This document shows positions 58,014 to 64,000 of a stretch of DNA of 64,000 bases, one piece after another. Every line of letters starts with the position of its first letter. Position 1 is the stretch's first letter. A program made the translations under genes and the position numbers. The stretch spans positions 248,001 to 312,000 of the forward strand of contig KV748202.1 in the NCBI GenBank assembly GCA_001692895.1. The letters run 5' to 3'. The stretch comes from Cenococcum geophilum 1.58. Its lineage: Eukaryota; Ascomycota; Dothideomycetes; Gloniales; Gloniaceae. Below the pieces are notes generated by a model. It did no database searches. It was not told the DNA's origin and saw only the letters and a program-made list of their open reading frames with translations.

Positions 58014-61000
58014 GGTGGCTGTGGTGAGTGAGGGTTGAGAGCTATTTTCGGCTGGTGGGGCCTTGCGGGTGAGCCGGCGACAGGTGTCCCTAACTTTCAA
58101 CCCTCAAGCTCCACAAAATTGTACGCTGAAAATGATTGTCTGTGTGTGCGTTTTTGTAATGATTTGGTGTTTCTGTGCTCCTGGATGTAAAAGTCCGAAA
58201 GTTTCCGAAGTACTTTTTGGCGGGCGAAGAAGAATGTCAGGAAGACAGGAGTAGGTCGGGAAAATAGAGCGACAGAAAACTCAGACGAATGGGGCGGGTG
58301 ACAAACACAAACAAAAGGAACAGAGGTGGATAAGGTGGCTAGAAGCTGTCAAACCTGAGGACAATAAATGGTCATAAAGATGCAGCGCGTGAACTTACAG
58401 CAAGAGTACAATGAGGAAATGGGTCGTGGTGGTGACGGTATAAGGGCGCAGGTGACAAGCGAACCTGAAACAGCTCTAAGCGTATATATGAGCTAAGTTT
58501 GGATCATGTCCAAAAGGCTCTTCTCAGCAGTAGTAGCGAATAGGGGTGGACATTGGCTAGGGAAAAACAAGAACGAGGAATGTCGAGAGTGTCGAGAGTC
58601 GAGAATGTCGAGGATGTGGAGAATGTCGTGCAGCAGGGTATGCAAGATTTGTATGCACGGCGCGGGATAGAAGGAGTAGTTCAGAAGCAGCCCTACGGAA
58701 AATCTCCCGATATATACCTGTCGGGCGTAAAGTGCAGCCTGGACAAGGCGTGCCAGAAAAGCTCAGCGACTTTGCACTTCAGGAACAACGCCGACCAAAA
58801 CGCTACCAAAGATGACGGCAGACGGCCATGCATGAACGGTCGGACGGTGGGGTCCATAATGTTGCCCAAAAGGGCGCGAATGGCAGCTTCGTCGCAGGGC
58901 GTTGAGCGTTATTGGAGCCCTGCACTGCCTCAGGGTGAGGGAAATCAGCCACACTCCGTTCCGCGCGACCTTTCGAAGCTTTCGCGGCCTATCCCTGGCT
59001 TGTTACACCGTGCCTGAAGGAGCGACGCTTCGGGCCACTGGTGGAGAGATGAGCAAGCACAGCGAGCACGACATGCGACCAAAAGGCCGACCGCGGGTTT
59101 TTGAGTCTTCACGTCCGAAAGTGCAATGCCCCAGGTTTGGCCGTTCTGGCACTCTAAGGGGAGTACCGAAAGCTGCTGTGGTGTCTTGAATAGCAAAACC
59201 TAGCCTGCCAGCCTGCCAGCTCCAACCAACGCCCCCGTTCGACGCCAGCACCGGCGACCTGATCGTGCGGGCGGGATTCTCATCGGGTGATCGAGGACGG
59301 TGTCTCTGGCGGTCGGCCGAGCAGCTGAAGGGTTTAGCGGGAGAAGAGGTGGTGTTGGGCCTGTCTCATGGTGGAGGCGGTGCTGCGCTCCGTGCCTTGA
59401 CAAGCGGTGGCTAGAGGGGTCCACAAGCCCGCGACCAGGGGAGGTCTTGAGCCTGAAGCCCAACGAGATTCGCCATCGCTGAGGCTGGTGAGCAGGGGGA
59501 GGAAGGGTGATAATTCTGACACGAGGTCGTCGGCGGCTTCATTCGTCGTCGGCGGCGGCGCCCAAACCTGGGAAGCAGCGGGCACTAGGGATGCAGCCGT
59601 CTCTTACCAGTCTTCTGTTGCATGCAGAGCATTCTGCGAACTGTGCATCGTGCAGCACGAGTTAGAGCTTGCCATTCGCCGCTGGCCGTCATTTCGGCTC
59701 TCCTCCAGGGGCAGCTTTCGCCATGATTCAACACCACCGCCGGGGCACCCTTAATATCACCATTTGCTTCCTTTAAAAAAAAAAAAAATTTTGCATTCTC
59801 GTGTCCCACTTGGAATGGAAAGCCTTGCTGTCCCCGTGAGCATGTGACTCGTAGCCTAACAATGCGAAGGGAGCAGAGTCTGTCTTCTCTACCCAGGTGT
59901 GTGGTATGTTTCTGTGCCGCAACGCAGGCCACGTAAATCGATATTCCCTATCGCCCAACCATCCAGCCACAGAAGCAGCACCCGGCCAAGAAAGCAAAGG
60001 CCGCCCTCTCTGTTACTTGTCTGCTTGCCGCCGCCCTATTCGGCGCGTGAGAACGCGAAACTTGACCCCCAATTCCAATCTCCCCATTCCTCGTAAAACA
60101 TGCTGTAGATTCGGCCAGATGTCGCGCTGAGTCTGGGTTCTGCAACTCCAGAGCCCAACCCATGTATTCCAAGACTCCAAAAAGTAATCGATTTTGGATG
60201 GTCTCCTCAGCCTCACCGACAGCGCCACGGCGGTTACGCAACGTGGGAAATTACAAAGAGACAGTGGAGATTTCCCAGCGAGATATTTTGGGGGCCGTAT
60301 CGCCAGTCCCGACAAAACAAGAAATTCATTCTATTCATGATCTTGCGACCTCGTCCCTTCTCTGCCATGTAACCACGCTGCACCTGTCAAAACCCGTGAT
60401 GTCCAGCCACAGTCAGCATTCTAAATCCCAATCAGGAAGCACAATGTGGCGCGGTACATGGTGAAACCCCGTACTCCGCCATACCCAGCCTCGCACTGGC
60501 CACACGATCATGCTTGTGCCAGAACCTTTCGCTCTCCGGCCGACCCCATACCACCCTGTGGCTCTCCAGACGTCAAAGCCGTCAGCACTTACTTCCACAA
60601 CCGGCCGCCAGGTCTTCTCCAGGCCCTTTTGCGTATCGGGGGCCGAGCATTGGAAAACCCGGCCACAACCAAGCTTTTCAGAAAGTACCCTTGTCCAGCT
60701 GACTGGCGACGGCAATGCTCACCTTCGGCATGCAAGATGACATTCACGGCAAGGGTTACTAATACACTTGATGCATAGTTCCGAGGGACTAACAGGGTGC
60801 AATTACTGCTGCCTTCGACACTCCCGCCTCAAGGCTTTTGTAAGGAGTCGGGATGAATAAGCTACTGCTGCGTTTTGACGAGGCTAGAACAGTGAGACAA
60901 TTCGCGCAGTACTGCGCAAATTTAGAGGTGGCGAGTTTCTGTAATTGGAGGGCCCGCGGCCGCGCACTCGGCAGATTGGATGCGGAGAATAGGATGAGGT

Positions 61001-61219
61001 GAGCGCTCTGTTTGAATTTGAATTTGAATTTGAATTTGAATTTGAAACTGCTGGGAGCGGAGGCGAGGATGACCTGGGACTGTGAAATGAAGGGCTTAGC
61101 TCAACTACAGACCTTCACACTTTCTTCACGCCTCAATGTCGGTCTGCGTCTGATGGATTGTATTGTACACAGTATGCTTATGCTACAGTCGAAAATATAC
61201 AGGGTCAATTCATTGGCGT
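58014..61219. other. Intergenic region without a confident gene
   Basis: 3.2 kb of ordinary composition holding the promoter/5' UTR of the coiled-coil gene and the 3' flank of MRP51. Visible: a degenerate GTCGAGAATGTCGAGGATG repeat (about 58575-58627), a poly-A run at about 59776-59788 and six TTTGAA units (61011-61046). Many frames of 60-154 codons exist on both strands, the longest at 58553-59017 (+), but none shows a recognisable domain. A non-coding RNA or spliced lineage-specific gene cannot be excluded. Confidence 0.5.
61011..61046. repeat. (TTTGAA)6 microsatellite
   Basis: Six perfect hexamer units about 170 bp beyond the stop codon of MRP51. Confidence 0.9.
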
Positions 61220-62701
61220 TCACGGTTGTTGCTGCTGCCGAATTCTCTCCCTTAGCCGCTCATACAAATCCTTGACGTTATCTCCGCTAGTGCCCCCAAT
61301 TCCACTGGCGCTGGCAGTGGAACCGGTTGGTTTCTCATCAATTAAATCGTCCATCCTCGGCCTCCCATCCGGTCCCACATGCGATGGCCGGTTGGCTGTG
61401 GTTAGCGGTTTGCTACGCCTCGTCGGCACTTTATCCTCCAATTCTCCCATTTCCACTTGGACTGCGTATGGCTGCGCTCTCACAGTGTCCAGCATAATCC
61501 TGCCAGTGGGACTGATGGCCGCATTCACCGGCTCCACCCACAGCTTCTGTCCGCCGTACGTCTCAGTATCTAGAACTAAAGTTGACTTGCCTTTTACATT
61601 CCCAACCCGGCTGTGCGTTGCAGAGTCGTTTGTCACGACACCCGCAACGCCGAGCCTGGCATAGTCGACACCTCCGGTGGAGGTTCGTTGTGGGGCAAGA
61701 ACGCGCGCTGGCACAGGTGGAGGCTTCTCTTGCGGCCCGAGAATAGGGTGGTTTGTGAGGTATGATTTGGTTCTCAAGTAAGATAGACCAGCGGACGGGT
61801 GAGTGGTCATGGGTGTGCTTTCCTCAGAGAGCGCATAGCGGCTGCCTCCCACGGCACTTGCGTAGAACTGCTGGTCCTCGACCTTGAGCGGTGGGAGGTC
61901 AAGGAATGGGATGATAACCCGGGCACAGAGCTCGGAGTCCACCGAAGCGTCTTGCGCGTCCTGGCGGAGAAGTTTGAGGGTATCATTATAGTCGTTTTCA
62001 GAGACTTGAATGTCAGCGTCTGACAGGTTGTTGCCTTGGTTCATAGCCATCATCTTCTTCGCGGATATAACCTTCCTGTTAATGTATGTATCGAGATACT
62101 CCTTGAACTCCTGTTTCCGTCGACTAAGTTCTTTGCGTACATAGTCCGTGAATTCGCCCGCTTCCATTCCAGCCAGCCAAGGTCCTTTGACTTTCCACCT
62201 CTTGACATTGCTTGCAGCCCTTATGGTGTTGTTTATTAGGGCATCTTTGGGATCGGTGGAATCAAGGTTCCGTTCAAAGACATTTTTTGCTGAATCCCTC
62301 GCCGGGTTCATCCTAGATGTCGCGGCATTGGATATGGGCATGTTCATCTCCTGCCATTTTTGAAGTGTCTGTGTGTGGTCCGCAGCAGAGTCGAAGTCGG
62401 TGATGTGTTCTATTGTGTCAATGGAGGATATGCGAACGGCGGGAGTGCTAGTTCTAGTGGTTGATCGGAGAGGCAGAGGCCTTTTCAGACCCCAATCGCC
62501 TCGCGCAAGTGATGATGGAGGAGTGGCAAGGGCTTGGTGTGTCGGATACGGGAGTGTTGCTGAATTGGAGGATTTTAGCATTCCACCGCCGACTATCATT
62601 TCAACATCGGGTCGGGGGAGGGGGTTAGGTAACGCAAAGAGTCGAGAGGCTCGCAGGAGTTGTGCTGTCGGTGACAGTGACTTCCTGGACATGGTAAGCA
62701 A
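61220..62701 (-). CDS. MRP51: Mitochondrial ribosomal small-subunit protein MRP51 (bS1m-type)
   Basis: 493-codon uninterrupted frame. The N-terminus has the signature of fungal MRP51: LLRASRLFALPNPLPRP near residue 16, then ATLPYPTHQALATPPSSLARGDWGLKRPLPL (in two adjoining blocks, about residues 48-80). MRP51 is a mitoribosome small-subunit protein needed for translation of mitochondrial mRNAs in yeast; it acts in the matrix, and a basic, Ser-rich N-terminus without acidic residues fits import. The middle (about residues 110-250) is charged and helical, and the C-terminus is hydrophilic with a terminal RERIRQQQQP. Two ATGs are three codons apart (62701 and 62692); the upstream one is annotated, but the second is equally plausible. 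Upstream on the same strand lies RTR1, 678 bp away. Nearby RIPped DNA has not touched this gene. Confidence 0.93.
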   Translation of the reverse strand: MLTMSRKSLSPTAQLLRASRLFALPNPLPRPDVEMIVGGGMLKSSNSATLPYPTHQALATPPSSLARGDWGLKRPLPLRSTTRTSTPAVRISSIDTIEHITDFDSAADHTQTLQKWQEMNMPISNAATSRMNPARDSAKNVFERNLDSTDPKDALINNTIRAASNVKRWKVKGPWLAGMEAGEFTDYVRKELSRRKQEFKEYLDTYINRKVISAKKMMAMNQGNNLSDADIQVSENDYNDTLKLLRQDAQDASVDSELCARVIIPFLDLPPLKVEDQQFYASAVGGSRYALSEESTPMTTHPSAGLSYLRTKSYLTNHPILGPQEKPPPVPARVLAPQRTSTGGVDYARLGVAGVVTNDSATHSRVGNVKGKSTLVLDTETYGGQKLWVEPVNAAISPTGRIMLDTVRAQPYAVQVEMGELEDKVPTRRSKPLTTANRPSHVGPDGRPRMDDLIDEKPTGSTASASGIGGTSGDNVKDLYERLRERIRQQQQP

Positions 62702-63379
62702 TTGAGAATCACAGCAGCCGCCTCACAGCAGCCGAAGTGATGAAGTTTGCTATTCTTCTATCTCACGCAATACTCAGATGGAGAGAAAACTTCGGAGCAA
62801 CATCTGCCGATCCGGTCTTGGCAAGATGCTTCTGGAGAAGCAGAAGGTACCATGTAAGACTCGCGAAAAAGTCTGAATTGCCTATAAACTGCTGAAGAGG
62901 TATATTCTGCTCTAAGTATCTGTCATGGGCAGGGGCTAGGAAATAGCCACGTTTTAATATTTGGGACATCACGTTATAGGTAGCATTGAAAGTAGTGTAA
63001 AATTTTAATCTTTCAATTCAAGATGTCAGGTTATCTCTAACTGCCTCTAATATTCAAAGAGTCGAGAGTGTCTCTAGTCTGCTAGGTTTCAAAAAGCCCT
63101 GTCAAAATTTCTCATAGAGCGTCGAGGCTAAGTTGTGAGGCAATCGCTAGATCCTGCTTTGGTTAGTCCAGTAATTATAGCTTTCGATCCCTCCAAATTT
63201 ACCTTAGAAGTGGAGAGCGAACAGATCAAATGCAGCACTGATTCGCGTTTATCAGTCTTAAAGATAAACAGCTCGCCCAATCCGGCAGGTCTGAGCATCC
63301 CATCACATGCCTAGTATTAGCATAAGTACGGTTCTATGGACACTGCTATCGTTTTGGTACGATGCTTGGAATTTATGTT
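62702..63379. other. Intergenic region between RTR1 and MRP51
   Basis: Should contain the RTR1 terminator and MRP51 promoter. A 69-codon minus-strand frame at 62763-62972 has no recognised homology. No RNA gene seen. Confidence 0.55.
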
Positions 63380-64000
63380 TCAAATGTCCCAGTCCTTGTC
63401 CTCTCCGTCTTCGTCCTGGCCGGGCTTTGACTTTGGATTCTTGGATGTGTCTATTTTCGGTGTGTAGCCTTCGATTGTGACATGTACTGGATCAGCAGTT
63501 TCGTTCTCTAGAGATGGTGCTACCGGGGCCTTGGCTGCCATTTTCTCTTCGATCGTAGCCTTGATTATATCTTTCTTGCTCATGGTAGAGTTTTGATCAC
63601 CTCGTTCGCGCGCGAGTTCTTCCATTGCCTCATCTCTTAAAGCCCATGCTTCTTCCTCCTCATCAATATCCTCCTCTGCTTCCTCTGGGCTGTTGTCTGT
63701 GGCTACAGTGTTTTCTTGACGCTTTGGTCTGAGTGGCAGAACAGTATGATGGTGTTCCTTGACATTGTCGATCAAGAGATCAATCTTGTCTCCAATGCCG
63801 CCTCTTCTCATCCACGCAGGCTCCTCATTGAGTTGCACTTTGACGTACAAAGCCCTCCGCGCGCAGTCATCAGAGCACCAGATTTCCAATTCCTTCTTGT
63901 TGACGATTTGTACACCTCGGTCTTTAGTGTCGACGAACTGGAGTTTACCAGCGAGAGGAGCTCTCTTTGGCGGCCGCGGGCAGAGAGCATAGCCGCATAG
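63380..64000 (-). CDS. RTR1: RTR1/RPAP2-family RNA polymerase II CTD phosphatase, C-terminal part (5' end outside window)
   Basis: The frame is open to the window edge (about 207 codons) and ends DKDWDI-stop at 63380-63382. The first visible residues, LCGYALCPRPPKRAP, carry the CGY-x-LC pair of the RTR1-type zinc finger. About 45 residues later WCSDDCARRALYVKVQLNEE supplies the second Cys pair and the conserved QL segment, followed by PAWMRR. This fold is the defining domain of Rtr1/RPAP2, which removes Ser5 phosphate from the RNA polymerase II C-terminal domain and assists polymerase import. After the domain comes a variable acidic region (EEAEEDIDEEEEAW) and a short conserved-looking EGYTPKID near the end. 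The N-terminus is missing. The TTG at 63889 is internal, not a start. Confidence 0.88.
   Translation of the reverse strand, partial: LCGYALCPRPPKRAPLAGKLQFVDTKDRGVQIVNKKELEIWCSDDCARRALYVKVQLNEEPAWMRRGGIGDKIDLLIDNVKEHHHTVLPLRPKRQENTVATDNSPEEAEEDIDEEEEAWALRDEAMEELARERGDQNSTMSKKDIIKATIEEKMAAKAPVAPSLENETADPVHVTIEGYTPKIDTSKNPKSKPGQDEDGEDKDWDI

Noticed and set aside
58553..59017. 154-codon plus-strand gene divergent from the coiled-coil gene
   Set aside because: Low similarity to anything recognised; partly repeat-derived (GTCGAGAATG units) and in a region where comparable chance frames occur on both strands.
62763..62972. 69-codon minus-strand gene upstream of MRP51
   Set aside because: No recognised domain, sits in the expected promoter region and no supporting context.

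Overview
The window comes from a filamentous ascomycete (Pezizomycotina) chromosome. Three fungal-type genes lie at the right end: an uncharacterised coiled-coil protein, the mitoribosomal protein MRP51 and the CTD phosphatase RTR1. The left 53 kb is a graveyard of transposons destroyed by repeat-induced point mutation (RIP). CpA/TpG has been converted to TpA almost everywhere, so ATG codons are rare, Gln and Trp codons have become stops, and almost no long reading frame survives. Elements were recognised from homologous protein fragments read through stops, paired LTRs, target-site duplications (TSDs) and comparison between copies inside the window.

Left block (1-19223). GC-balanced minisatellites and a 41-bp AT-rich satellite are followed by a minus-strand Ty1/copia relic (Copia-1, 1302-5896). 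Its LTR is split by a tandem pair of Crypton-like tyrosine-recombinase transposons with a GCR1_C-type domain (5920-15462 and 15469-19063). The motif GGTATT (GATATT at the right end) stands at the left end, the junction and the right end. A Ty3/gypsy element (Gypsy-1, 6246-12188) sits inside the first Crypton; without it the two Cryptons are each 3595 bp.

Central block (19224-53266) is a nest up to six levels deep. Copia-2 (outermost, 3' LTR 53037-53266) holds Gypsy-2 (20569-52915), which holds Gypsy-3 (27056-51149), which holds minus-strand Gypsy-4 (32587-50664). Gypsy-4 carries Foldback-1 (33981-39506, itself split by minus-strand Gypsy-5, 34364-39494), Copia-3 (42044-48163) and Foldback-2 (48376-48795). 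The Gypsy and Copia-3 insertions have 5-bp TSDs and the foldbacks have TA. Three short insertions in Gypsy-2 (23591-23795, 24837-25080, 51271-51402) retain CA/TG and look younger than the RIP damage.

Right block (53267-64000) has ordinary base composition: about 2.6 kb of intergenic DNA with LTR relics, then three minus-strand genes. Such a RIP-inactivated AT-rich isochore next to housekeeping genes could be a pericentromeric, subtelomeric or interstitial heterochromatic island; the window alone does not decide. The three genes do not form an obvious pathway.
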